15,371 nt of DNA from Acholeplasmatales bacterium (lineage in GTDB: Bacteria; Bacillota_I; Bacilli_A; Acholeplasmatales; Anaeroplasmataceae): contig JAEELU010000019.1 in the NCBI GenBank assembly GCA_016282815.1, positions 1 through 15,371 on the forward strand, written 5' to 3'. The position numbers were made by a program, and so were the translations under genes. Shown one piece after another: positions 1 to 7,099 of the stretch; within the stretch, counting starts at the first letter, position 1; each line of letters begins with the position of its first letter. The notes under the pieces are model-generated. The model was not told where the DNA came from. It made no database searches and saw only the letters and a list, made by a program, of their open reading frames with translations.

Positions 1-1
1 C

Positions 2-733
2 AAGTGGGTAGGTGAATGGGGTATTGAATCAATGATTCGTATGCATAACCTAATGGCTGAGAAGTATCCAACAATTCCACTTAGATTTTCACTTAACTTA
101 TCTACTAAGCAGCTACTAGATTCTAATCTAGCTAATAAGTTTATCGATATCATGAATAAGAACAATGCTAAGCCAGAGCATTACATGCTTGAAATTAGTG
201 ATTTCATGGTAGTTGAAAAGATCGCCGTAATCAGAACTAACATTTATAAGCTTAGAGACTTCGGTTTCAAGATTGCCGTCGATGGCTTCGAGCTAGATGG
301 TCAATCAGTTCAAGCAATTCAAAAGTCACCTATCGATGTTATCAAGCTTGGTAGAAGCTTCCTTAAGGATATTGAAAATAACTTCATGAAGGAGAAGCTA
401 TTACAAATCCTTGTTAAGTATGCGATCGATAATAACAGAATGATTATTTCAGAGGGTATCGAAACTGCTGAAATTGGTAAATATGTTAAGACTCAAAAGG
501 TTTCTTATGGTCAAGGTTACTACTTTGCTAAGCCTATGGGTCAGGAAGCATTTATGGAATATATTGAGAAGCATCAATATCGTGTATTACTTGATGATAT
601 CTCAGCTCTTGAGGATAGTGAAACATTCCTTGGTGGAGATATGGAGGCTGAAACAGAGCGTGATGAGACTCCAGAGGAGTTCCTAGCACGTACAATGCGT
701 GAGGCTCAATCATCATCAGATGATGAAGAATAA
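2..733 (+). CDS. EAL-domain protein, C-terminal part, probably inactive as a c-di-GMP phosphodiesterase (5' partial)
   Basis: The frame is open from base 2, so the start and the EAL signature itself lie upstream. The visible part is the C-terminal two thirds of an EAL domain: SLNLS (the conserved Asn), LEIS (metal-binding Glu), VIKL (the Lys), EGIET (both Glu) and QGYYFAKPM (the Gln and end of the barrel). Two metal ligands are missing. The usual DDFGTGYSS loop reads VDGFELDGQS, so the second Asp and the loop-6 glycines are lost, and the usual KxD reads KLG. An acidic tail of about 40 residues follows the domain. Known of the family: intact EAL domains hydrolyse c-di-GMP using these Asp residues. 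Inference: this copy is a c-di-GMP sensor or a protein-interaction module. Upstream domains such as GGDEF or a membrane anchor cannot be seen. Two terminators follow directly. Confidence 0.85.
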   Translation, partial: KWVGEWGIESMIRMHNLMAEKYPTIPLRFSLNLSTKQLLDSNLANKFIDIMNKNNAKPEHYMLEISDFMVVEKIAVIRTNIYKLRDFGFKIAVDGFELDGQSVQAIQKSPIDVIKLGRSFLKDIENNFMKEKLLQILVKYAIDNNRMIISEGIETAEIGKYVKTQKVSYGQGYYFAKPMGQEAFMEYIEKHQYRVLLDDISALEDSETFLGGDMEAETERDETPEEFLARTMREAQSSSDDEE

Positions 734-735
734 TT

Positions 736-757
736 GGGGATTTTATATCCCCTTTTT
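736..757 (+). terminator. Rho-independent terminator after the EAL gene
   Basis: GGGGAT (736-741) pairs with ATCCCC (747-752) across a 5-nt loop, followed by five T (753-757). It begins three bases after the EAL stop codon. Confidence 0.85.
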
Positions 758-783
758 CTATGCTTTAAAAATGAGAGTAAGGG

Positions 784-816
784 GTTAGTTTAGCAATATA
801 CTAGACTAACTTTTTT
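784..816 (+). terminator. Second, tandem rho-independent terminator
   Basis: GTTAGTTTAG (784-793) pairs with CTAGACTAAC (801-810) over ten base pairs with one G-U wobble and a 7-nt loop, followed by six T (811-816). Together with the first hairpin it separates the EAL gene from the transport operon. Confidence 0.85.
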
Positions 817-865
817 ATTTGTGAAAAATTCAAAATAATCTTTTAGTGATAATGTTTTTTTGATT

Positions 866-880
866 TTTTTGAATCAAAAA
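866..880. promoter_or_regulatory. A/T-flanked dyad, possible upstream regulator site
   Basis: TTTTTGA and TCAAAAA form a perfect 7+7 inverted repeat around one A. An alternative pairing of TTTTTGATT (857-865) with AATCAAAAA (872-880) is also possible. It lies about 50 bp upstream of the -35 box, among runs of T and A that would bend DNA. It could be a regulator site, part of an UP-like curved region, or chance in AT-rich DNA. Confidence 0.35.
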
Positions 881-892
881 GCATAAAATCTA

Positions 893-915
893 TTTTTGTG
901 CAAGTTGCACAAAAA
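893..915. promoter_or_regulatory. Perfect 23-bp dyad upstream of the transport-operon promoter (operator candidate)
   Basis: Two exactly complementary 11-nt arms, TTTTTGTGCAA (893-903) and TTGCACAAAAA (905-915), flank a single G. The core GTGCAA/TTGCAC contains G and C and so is not a trivial AT palindrome. The site ends 15 bp before the -35 box, a typical place for an activator or an auxiliary repressor site. Its TTGCA core recurs in the palindrome within the promoter (938-951). No regulator gene for it is visible in the window. Confidence 0.65.
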
Positions 916-929
916 AAACGCTTTTTTGT
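909..929. promoter_or_regulatory. Overlapping imperfect dyad abutting the -35 box
   Basis: ACAAAAAA (909-916) and TTTTTTGT (922-929) are inverted around AACGC. The dyad overlaps the A-run of the 23-bp dyad and ends one base before the -35 hexamer. The A/T runs could equally act as an UP element for the RNA polymerase alpha subunit. Confidence 0.4.
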
Positions 930-930
930 A

Positions 931-959
931 TTGACTAATTATTGCAATAATGATAAAAT
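931..959 (+). promoter_or_regulatory. Sigma-A-type promoter of the oligosaccharide transport operon
   Basis: The -35 box TTGACT (931-936) and -10 box TAAAAT (954-959) are separated by exactly 17 bp. A TG one base before the -10 (951-952) makes it an extended -10. Transcription should start near 966, giving a leader of about 107 nt before the first gene. This is the only strong promoter seen ahead of the ten-gene operon. Confidence 0.8.
938..951. promoter_or_regulatory. Perfect 14-bp palindrome in the promoter spacer (repressor operator candidate)
   Basis: ATTATTGCAATAAT is a perfect palindrome lying wholly between the -35 and -10 hexamers and touching the extended -10 TG. A protein bound here would block RNA polymerase. 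Its TTGCAA centre resembles the core of the dyad centred at 904, about 40 bp upstream. Inference: operator of a local regulator such as a LacI- or GntR-type protein encoded elsewhere. Confidence 0.6.
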
Positions 960-966
960 GATTGTA

Positions 967-1007
967 TCCGATATGAAAACGCTATTTTAGCGCGGCTTGA
1001 AATCGGG
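967..1007 (+). promoter_or_regulatory. Foldable 5' leader with partial cre-like sequence
   Basis: An outer stem TCCGAT (967-972) with ATCGGG (1002-1007, last pair a G-U wobble) encloses an inner hairpin CGCTA (980-984)/TAGCG (988-992) with a TTT loop. The fold begins almost at the predicted transcription start. The DNA at 974-987, TGAAAACGCTATTT, matches the CcpA cre consensus TGWNANCGNTNWCA except in the last two bases, and sits just downstream of the start where CcpA sites act as roadblocks. The leader matches no riboswitch family that I recognise. Confidence 0.4.
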
Positions 1008-1072
1008 AGAACAGATTATAACGAGAAAAGTTATATATATAATATATAAAAATGGCGTTAAGAGGTATAAAC

Positions 1073-1867
1073 ATGAAATTTCAGGGTCTTAAACGCTATA
1101 TGGCACAGGACCTAATAGTTTTAGTGATTATTGGTGGCATTTTAGAGGTTTTCGTTACCAAATACGCAACAGTAGTATTTAACGGTGCACCATTCATGTG
1201 TGTGTCACTTTTGATAGTATTCCTAGCAGTTGCTAGATGGAACCTATGGGGCTTAGTAGTAGCACCTATAATGAGTGTTCTTGCGATGTTGGGTGGAATG
1301 TGGAGTGAATCACCTGCGATTGCGAAGGTATATGATTGGCACATGTTCCTAGCTACAACATTTGGACTTCTTGCCATTGGCTTTAATGTAATATTATTTA
1401 GAAAAGTAACGACTAAAAAGGTCGTATCCTCATACATATATTTAGCATTATTAATGCTTTTAGATTATGTTGTTGTATGTGGAATACAGTTTCTTGTATA
1501 TAGATTAGCATGTGCTGGTACTTTGGCTCATAGCGGTGAGATTGTCTTCACCTATATGAAGAAGGGCGCAGACGGAATCGAAAAAGTAGTAACAGAAAAT
1601 GTTTGCTTTTACGGTGAGAATATGTTAATCTTTAACCTGTTTAGCTTGGCTATATTATTTGTAGGAGCTTTTATACTTAGGTCTCAAGGAATCTTATGCA
1701 ATGTTAAGCAAAGATTTATTGATGATAAAAAGAATGCGGAACTTGATAATGAATTTAATAAATTTGTTATCAGTGAAACAGAGGAAGAGGTCAGTGGTGA
1801 GGCCGAATCCGAAAAAAAAATTGAGGAAGCAAAAACTGATGATTCTAATCATCAGGATGAAAGCTAA
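1073..1867 (+). CDS. Unknown six-helix membrane protein, first gene of the transport operon
   Basis: A 264-aa integral membrane protein with about six hydrophobic segments (near residues 13-30, 36-55, 57-76, 91-109, 119-143, 184-203). A strongly acidic, hydrophilic C-terminal tail of about 50 residues follows and is probably cytoplasmic. I chose ATG 1073 because AAGAGG (1060-1065) sits 7 nt before it. The in-frame ATG at 1052 has no ribosome site and would put the Shine-Dalgarno inside the gene. I recognise no family. Its size and helix count recall small substrate-binding membrane subunits of transporters, but I see no diagnostic motif. It starts the operon, and the LplB-type permease follows 30 bp downstream, so a role in the same uptake or sensing process is likely. 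Confidence 0.75.
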   Translation: MKFQGLKRYMAQDLIVLVIIGGILEVFVTKYATVVFNGAPFMCVSLLIVFLAVARWNLWGLVVAPIMSVLAMLGGMWSESPAIAKVYDWHMFLATTFGLLAIGFNVILFRKVTTKKVVSSYIYLALLMLLDYVVVCGIQFLVYRLACAGTLAHSGEIVFTYMKKGADGIEKVVTENVCFYGENMLIFNLFSLAILFVGAFILRSQGILCNVKQRFIDDKKNAELDNEFNKFVISETEEEVSGEAESEKKIEEAKTDDSNHQDES

Positions 1868-1897
1868 CTTAATTGCTATTAAAAGGATGGTGTTTTT

Positions 1898-2938
1898 ATG
1901 CAAAAAGTTGTTCAGGCTGATCAAAATGTTGTTGATGAAGTCGAACGTACAAAGTGGAAGCGTACACTCCAAACTCTAGTAAAAGATTGGCGTTTGTATG
2001 TCTTATTAATACCTATGTTGGTCTTTCTAATTTGCTTTAAATACTTACCTATTGGTGGTATCCTTACAGGATTTAAGTGGGGCGACGATGTAGATTCATT
2101 GTACAATTCTCAATGGGCTGGTGCTTATTGGTTACAGTATGTATTTACAGGTCCAGCTGCTCAATCATTCTGGCAAGCATTTAGAAATACATTCGTAAAT
2201 AGTATGTATGGTTTAATTTTTGGTTTCCCAATTCCAATTATCCTAGCATTACTATTTAGTGAAATTAAAAATCAACATTACCGTAGTTTCCTTCAAGTAG
2301 CATGTTATTTACCACACTTCGTTTCTGCCGTAGTAGTTACAACAATCATCCGTATGTGGTGCGTTGGTCCTAACGAAACGTTAAAAACAGGTGGAGGTCT
2401 ATTGTATCAAATGTTCGTTGGTTTAGGCTGGAATAAGCTTGACAACGGTGCAGCATTTACAACAGACATATTACTTCATCCAAAGTTCTTTAGACCTATT
2501 TATCAGGTTTCAGGTATTTGGGAAGGAGCCGGTTATGGTTCAATTGTTTATTTCGCTGCTATCTTAGCTATCTCACCAACTAGTTATGAGGCTGCAAGAA
2601 TTGATGGTGCATCAAAGTTACAACAAATTCGTTATGTTACATTCCCTGGAATGGCTCCAACACTAACAATTATGTTAATCACTCGTATCGGTCATATTTT
2701 AAATATCGGTTACGAAAAGATTATCTTATTAGTTGAGGATAAGAAAGCTTCTTGGGTAACAGCCGATGTTATATCTACATATGTATATCGTATGTCAGGT
2801 AGATCAAATGCTGAAAATATTACACCAATCGCACAAGTTGGTATCGTAATGGATTTATTTAATGCAATCATCGCAATGGTACTAGTTCTAGGCGCAAATG
2901 CAATTAGTAGACGTGTATCATCAACTTCATTATTCTAA
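1898..2938 (+). CDS. ABC oligosaccharide transporter permease, LplB family
   Basis: A 346-aa permease of the CUT1-type sugar importers, resembling B. subtilis LplB/YteP, which carry complex or pectin-derived oligosaccharides. A cytoplasmic N-terminus of about 30 residues is followed by LYVLLIPMLVFLICFKYLPI, the typical first helix of this family, and about five further helices. The EAA coupling loop is intact: EAARIDGASKLQQIRYVTFP begins at residue 231 and carries the EAA and the invariant Gly. It docks onto the ATPase, presumably the one encoded at 7738-8841. The start is supported by AAAGGATGG (1882-1890), 7 nt upstream. It pairs with the YtcP-type permease 18 bp downstream. The substrate is inferred only from the GH28 gene in the operon. 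Confidence 0.93.
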   Translation: MQKVVQADQNVVDEVERTKWKRTLQTLVKDWRLYVLLIPMLVFLICFKYLPIGGILTGFKWGDDVDSLYNSQWAGAYWLQYVFTGPAAQSFWQAFRNTFVNSMYGLIFGFPIPIILALLFSEIKNQHYRSFLQVACYLPHFVSAVVVTTIIRMWCVGPNETLKTGGGLLYQMFVGLGWNKLDNGAAFTTDILLHPKFFRPIYQVSGIWEGAGYGSIVYFAAILAISPTSYEAARIDGASKLQQIRYVTFPGMAPTLTIMLITRIGHILNIGYEKIILLVEDKKASWVTADVISTYVYRMSGRSNAENITPIAQVGIVMDLFNAIIAMVLVLGANAISRRVSSTSLF

Positions 2939-2956
2939 TTAGGAGGTAAGGAAGAT

Positions 2957-3826
2957 ATGATGAAAAGACTAGATAGGACAGAAATCATTTTCAAGGTAAT
3001 GTCCTATATATTACTAACTTTATTTGCTTTAGCATGCTTGTATCCATTTATATTTATTTTGTCAAACTCTATTTCAACAAGAGAGGCAACAGAAGCAGGT
3101 ACAATTTACTTATGGCCTGATAGCTTTAATATCAGTGCTTATGCAGAAACATTTAGCCAAAAGGCATTCTGGATTTCATACTGTAACACATTCTTCGTTA
3201 CAATGTATGGTACTCTAGTTTCAATGCTAGTTGCTATTTGTGGTGCTTATGCATTATCTAAACCAAGATTAATGTTTGGTAGAGGATTCAACTTCATGCT
3301 TGTATTCACAATGTGGTTCAATGCTGGTATGATTCCAACATATCAAAACTTCTTAAGATTCGGTGTAACAAACATTTATATGTTCATCATCGCATTAGGT
3401 TTCAATGCATTTAATATTATCTTATTAAGAAACTACTTTGCTTCAGTTCCAACAGAAATAGAAGAAGCTGCTACAATAGATGGAGCAACAGAATTCCAGA
3501 TTATGATGAGGGTTTATGTACCAATGTCAAAATCTTCAATTGTTACAGTTGCAATGTTCTATGCTGTAGCACGTTGGAATGGATATATGTGGGCACAGAT
3601 GTTGCTAGTAAGCTCAGACTGGCCATTAACTGTTTACATACGTAGAACTGTAGAAGAGGTTGCTCAGCAAATAGAAGAAAAAGGTGGTTCTGCTGACTTA
3701 AATTATTCTACATATAGTTTACGTTATGCATTTATTGTGTGTTCTATAATTCCAGTAATCGTTATTTATCCTAAGCTACAAAAGTACTTTGCAGCTGGTG
3801 TTAACGTTGGTGGAGTTAAAGAATAA
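2957..3826 (+). CDS. ABC oligosaccharide transporter permease, YtcP family
   Basis: A 289-aa second permease subunit, full length for the family. It opens with a short basic N-terminus and a helix near residues 12-36 ending in LYPFIFILSNSIS, as in YtcP/LplC proteins. The EAA loop lies at residues 169-190 (EEAATIDGAT with its Gly at 176, ending in YVPM). The C-terminus YPKLQKYFAAGVNVGGVKE is the family's usual end. AGGAGG (2941-2946) precedes the ATG by 10 nt; an adjacent in-frame ATG at 2960 is an equally possible start. With the upstream permease it should form the heterodimeric channel. The binding lipoprotein gene follows after 37 purine-rich bases. Confidence 0.93.
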   Translation: MMKRLDRTEIIFKVMSYILLTLFALACLYPFIFILSNSISTREATEAGTIYLWPDSFNISAYAETFSQKAFWISYCNTFFVTMYGTLVSMLVAICGAYALSKPRLMFGRGFNFMLVFTMWFNAGMIPTYQNFLRFGVTNIYMFIIALGFNAFNIILLRNYFASVPTEIEEAATIDGATEFQIMMRVYVPMSKSSIVTVAMFYAVARWNGYMWAQMLLVSSDWPLTVYIRRTVEEVAQQIEEKGGSADLNYSTYSLRYAFIVCSIIPVIVIYPKLQKYFAAGVNVGGVKE

Positions 3827-3863
3827 AAGAAAAAAAGGAAAAAATAGAGGAGAAAAAGAAAAA
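3827..3863 (+). promoter_or_regulatory. A/G-only translation-start region of the lipoprotein gene
   Basis: The gap between the permease stop and ATG 3864 consists almost only of A and G. It holds two candidate ribosome sites, AAAGGAAA and GAGGAG (3847-3852, 11 nt before the ATG). Such unstructured A-rich leaders favour high translation, as expected for a binding protein made in excess over its permeases. It also decides the start: the longer in-frame reading from 3789 lies inside the permease gene and would bury the signal peptide. Confidence 0.5.
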
Positions 3864-6179
3864 ATGAAAATCAAAAGATTAGCCGCATTAGGCTCAATTG
3901 CTGCTGTTGCAGGTTTAGCTTTAGCTTCTTGTAACGGCACTCAAACTAAGACTTCAGCACCTGCTGGTTCAACATCTGCTGAACCAAGTGCTACTGATGA
4001 ATCAAGATCAGATGAATTAAATGTTTACATCAACTACAAAGGACAAGCTGGTGTTACATTAAGAGACGCAAACGGTTTCAACAACGCTGTTGAAGGCAAG
4101 AACTATGTTAAGGGTGATTTATTACCAGTATGGGAAGAATTACAAACTAGAGTTGGTTACAAGATCAACGAAGCTTCTGAATATGGTAAGACTTCAGATG
4201 GTGATGTTTACAAAGCTGTAAAGGCTGCAGGTTATAAGTGCGAAACTAACGCAAATAAGTACATCGACTTATTCTACAATGGAACTTCAAATATTGAGAA
4301 GATGGGTGCTGCTGGTGAAGCAGTTGATTTAACTACATATATCAATGATGGTACAATGCCTAACTTCAAAGCATTCTTAGACAAGAACCCAACAATGAAG
4401 AAGGCTTTAACTAAGAATGGTAAAATTTTCTACACTCCATATTTCGATGGTTATAACAATATTGAAAGAATGTTCGTAGTTGATACTAACCTTGTAAAGA
4501 AGGTTCTTGATGCTGATGATGCAACAAAGGATACTAATAGTGTTCAAGGTGCAAGTTCTACAGGTCTAGCTGCAGCTGAATACGAACCATTCATTAATGC
4601 TGATTTCAACTATGCTGCTGATACAACAGTAAAGGTTTCTAAGAATGCTACTGCTCAAGACTTAGTAATTAAGAAGACAGAGAATATCATTAAGCAACAA
4701 AATGCTTCATTAAGGGCTGCAACTCATACTTCAGGTGCTGCTTTAAGAGCTCAATTCAAGGCTTACTTAACTGCTGCATTTGGTGAGAATGTTGGTGAAG
4801 GTAAGTTATATGCTAACTATTCAGATATTTTCATTTCTGAGTCAGCTGCATATAATACAGATGAATTAATCGCTCTAATGCGTGTTATCAAAGCTTCTCC
4901 AGAATTAATTACTAATGATGCTTCTCAAGAAATTGAGATTATGTGTCCACGTGGACAGGATAGTACTCGTATCCAAAACGTTATGATGCTTATGAAGATT
5001 TTCGGTATTCAAGGTGTTGATGGCGAAAAGGATAACTTATACTATGACCAAGATGGTAAGCTAAATGATATGGCTTCAACAAAGGCTACATATACAGCTT
5101 TAGGCTATTTATCTCAATTATATGATGAAGGCTTAATCATGGGTGACTTCTATAAGACAGCTGCTTCAAACTCAGGTACAGCTTATACAGCTAAGTACTT
5201 TGGTAAAACTGCAGAAGGTTCAGGCTATGGCTTCATGCTATATGACTTCTGTGCTACACAAGCTGCAATGAACACTAAGGATTCAGATGGTGTTGGTACT
5301 GCTGATGACAAGCGTAATGGTTCATTCAAGAATACATCAGTAACTGGTATTATGCCAATCTTATCACCATTAACATATTGGGCTACAGAGAAGGGCGCTA
5401 ATGCTAAGGATGATGAATTATCAAATAGAACTCACAAGACTTTAATTAGATATGAAGAATCTAACCGTGCATTAAAGACAACTTCTTGGTGTATTCCTAC
5501 AACTTCAAGAAATAAGGTTGCTGCTGCTAAATTAATGGATTATTTCATGGGTAAGGATGGCCAAATCTTAAATGACTTCGGTCCTAAGAAATATTGGGCA
5601 TCTGAAAATATGACATTTACTTACTTAGATGAAACAACTCCTGAATTCAGTGCAACTACTAAGAATTTAATTTCTACATCTGGTAAGGACTTCTGGACAA
5701 CATTAAGAAATTACCTAGGTGCTACTCATGGTGTTGGTTATGTTCGTACAGCTACAATCAACTATCTAGCTACAAATGCTTATGGTAAGATTGGTCAGTT
5801 AAATATGGATAATTCAATTAAGTCTGGTGTAACTAACCTATGTAAGGTTGATAAGTATGCAACTGGTGCTACATTCGATACATCAGTTCCATCTTCAGGT
5901 TATCCAACAGTTTCTGATGCAGTTGCTGCTTCATATGATGCAGTTTCAACATTCTGGACAAATGCTGACAAGTTAGCTGCTGATGCTGTTGGTTGGGTTA
6001 AGTATGTTGTAACTCCATTCGCTGATATTACTGATTCATTAGCTTGTGGTACAACAACTCTTGGTAGTGCTGCTTATAATTATGGTCAAGTAAAGAGCCA
6101 AATTGCTGCAAGAATTTCTGATTATCTATTCGCTATGGCTGATCAATTCGATGCAGTTCCAGCTTATATTCAAGCTTAA
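3864..6179 (+). CDS. Extracellular solute-binding lipoprotein of the sugar transporter, unusually large
   Basis: A 771-aa lipoprotein. The signal peptide is MKIKR, a hydrophobic stretch, then the lipobox LASC, with lipidation predicted at Cys23 and export to the outer membrane face. A low-complexity Ser/Thr/Ala/Pro linker (about 24-48) tethers the domain. The rest resembles LplA/YtcQ-type binding proteins: FYTPYFDGYNN near residue 188, and near 545-580 a segment running from IPTTSRNKVAAAKLMDYFMG to the FGPKKYWASE turn, where this family usually has a Trp-containing strand. Such proteins are normally about 500-560 aa, so this one has roughly 200 extra residues, spread over an Ala/Thr-rich insertion around 220-320 and an extended C-terminus. 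It should capture the oligosaccharide and deliver it to the two upstream permeases. Substrate not determined; pectic oligosaccharide is inferred from the GH28 gene. Confidence 0.9.
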   Translation: MKIKRLAALGSIAAVAGLALASCNGTQTKTSAPAGSTSAEPSATDESRSDELNVYINYKGQAGVTLRDANGFNNAVEGKNYVKGDLLPVWEELQTRVGYKINEASEYGKTSDGDVYKAVKAAGYKCETNANKYIDLFYNGTSNIEKMGAAGEAVDLTTYINDGTMPNFKAFLDKNPTMKKALTKNGKIFYTPYFDGYNNIERMFVVDTNLVKKVLDADDATKDTNSVQGASSTGLAAAEYEPFINADFNYAADTTVKVSKNATAQDLVIKKTENIIKQQNASLRAATHTSGAALRAQFKAYLTAAFGENVGEGKLYANYSDIFISESAAYNTDELIALMRVIKASPELITNDASQEIEIMCPRGQDSTRIQNVMMLMKIFGIQGVDGEKDNLYYDQDGKLNDMASTKATYTALGYLSQLYDEGLIMGDFYKTAASNSGTAYTAKYFGKTAEGSGYGFMLYDFCATQAAMNTKDSDGVGTADDKRNGSFKNTSVTGIMPILSPLTYWATEKGANAKDDELSNRTHKTLIRYEESNRALKTTSWCIPTTSRNKVAAAKLMDYFMGKDGQILNDFGPKKYWASENMTFTYLDETTPEFSATTKNLISTSGKDFWTTLRNYLGATHGVGYVRTATINYLATNAYGKIGQLNMDNSIKSGVTNLCKVDKYATGATFDTSVPSSGYPTVSDAVAASYDAVSTFWTNADKLAADAVGWVKYVVTPFADITDSLACGTTTLGSAAYNYGQVKSQIAARISDYLFAMADQFDAVPAYIQA

Positions 6180-6213
6180 TTAAAAAAAAAGAATTAATAA
6201 AATTAATAAGTAA

Positions 6214-6250
6214 TTGTTTAGTCACGAGCTTTATGCTCGTGGCTAGACAA
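6214..6250 (+). promoter_or_regulatory. Strong intercistronic stem-loop without T-tract after the binding-protein gene
   Basis: TTGTTTAGTCACGAGC (6214-6229) pairs with GCTCGTGGCTAGACAA (6235-6250) over 16 bp with two G-U wobbles and a TTTAT loop. No T run follows, only ACATAAAAAGG, so it is not a standard terminator. It lies 35 nt after the lipoprotein stop and 21 nt before the next ATG. Known from maltose-type operons: such hairpins protect the mRNA 3' end of the binding-protein gene and lower expression of the genes behind it. That role is inferred here. Confidence 0.75.
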
Positions 6251-6271
6251 ACATAAAAAGGAGGTCAATTA

Positions 6272-7099
6272 ATGGCTGATTTTATGAAAAACAAAGCCAA
6301 GTTGATATTTATTATTTATGGAATAATAATTGCTCTTGTCATTTTAGGTGCAATCATTTATATGACATTTGTTACAAATGTTCATATTGCATATACTATA
6401 AATGATCAAACAGGTGCAATAGAAATCTTTGATGAATCATTATTCCAATCAACTGGTGGCGATAACACTGCTTTATTTAGTTATTTTAATAGCAACTCAG
6501 ATGCAGCTTCACCTTTCTATTCTGCAGATTTCGCAAAGAATTTTGAGGTTGTAAATGAGGGAGATCATAATATTCTATATTATGGTATCAATGGTGTAAG
6601 CTTTGCTAGAACTATTTATAATTTCCAAGTTAGTATGAGTTCATTCAATACAACTTTATTAGTATTTGGTATTATTTCATTAGTTTGCTTCGCTGTTATG
6701 TTAATTTTCTCTAATCAAAGCAGAAGAGTATATTATAAGAGTAATTTATATATCGGCGTATTAATGCCACTTACAGTTGCAGTTCTATCTGTAGTTGCTC
6801 TAATCATGAATTTCTCATTATTAGGTGAATTTAATAAGAACTACGATTTATATCGTGTTGCTGCTTATTTACAGAATCCTAATGTTTCAAAGATTGTTAA
6901 GAACGGACTAAAGAAGGATTATTCAATTGTAACAAATGGTGTTGACCAATTTGGTCCTCAAGGATACGTTATTGTTACTATTATATTAGCCATTGTAATT
7001 ATTGCTTCAGTATTTATGATTGTATATTCTATCTATAGATATAAGGAATGTGCAAAGCATAGAAATGACATATTAGAAAGGGTGGCGAATAATCAATGA
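6272..7099 (+). CDS. Unknown membrane protein with four helices and a large extracytoplasmic loop
   Basis: A 275-aa protein that I do not recognise. A basic N-terminus (KNKAK) leads into TM1 (10-33), followed by an outside segment of about 90 polar residues (34-125) rich in Asn, Ser, Asp and aromatics. TM2 (127-147), TM3 (159-184), a second outside stretch of about 45 residues and TM4 (231-254) come next, then a basic cytoplasmic tail. The start is certain: a full AAGGAGG (6258-6264) lies 7 nt before ATG. It overlaps the next gene by 4 bp (ATGA), so the two are translationally coupled and their products may work together. Its place between the binding protein and the ATPase suggests a component or partner of the importer. 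It contains no EAA loop, so it is not a normal permease. Confidence 0.8.
   Translation: MADFMKNKAKLIFIIYGIIIALVILGAIIYMTFVTNVHIAYTINDQTGAIEIFDESLFQSTGGDNTALFSYFNSNSDAASPFYSADFAKNFEVVNEGDHNILYYGINGVSFARTIYNFQVSMSSFNTTLLVFGIISLVCFAVMLIFSNQSRRVYYKSNLYIGVLMPLTVAVLSVVALIMNFSLLGEFNKNYDLYRVAAYLQNPNVSKIVKNGLKKDYSIVTNGVDQFGPQGYVIVTIILAIVIIASVFMIVYSIYRYKECAKHRNDILERVANNQ

Noticed and set aside
1031..1049. AT-only palindrome before the first operon gene, considered as an RNA thermometer
   Set aside because: Eight A-T pairs with no pairing to the ribosome site; common by chance in such AT-rich DNA.
1052..1072. Upstream ATG for the first operon gene
   Set aside because: No ribosome site precedes it, and it would place the AAGAGG of ATG 1073 inside the coding region.
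1096..1437. Antisense open frame opposite the first operon gene
   Set aside because: No ribosome site or recognisable protein; it mirrors a real gene. The same holds for the antisense frames at 8587-8910, 9134-9484, 10090-10314, 11002-11313 and 12932-13129.
1701..1979. Alternative + frame spanning the gap before the LplB-type gene
   Set aside because: Low-complexity Lys/Arg/Ile-rich translation overlapping two well-supported genes.
3789..3863. Longer N-terminus for the binding lipoprotein
   Set aside because: It lies within the YtcP-type permease gene and would bury the signal peptide; ATG 3864 has its own ribosome site and a perfect lipoprotein signal.
6181..6271. Terminator plus new promoter between the lipoprotein and the next gene
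   Set aside because: The hairpin lacks a T-tract and no convincing -35/-10 pair lies in the gap; an internal processing or stabilising hairpin fits better.
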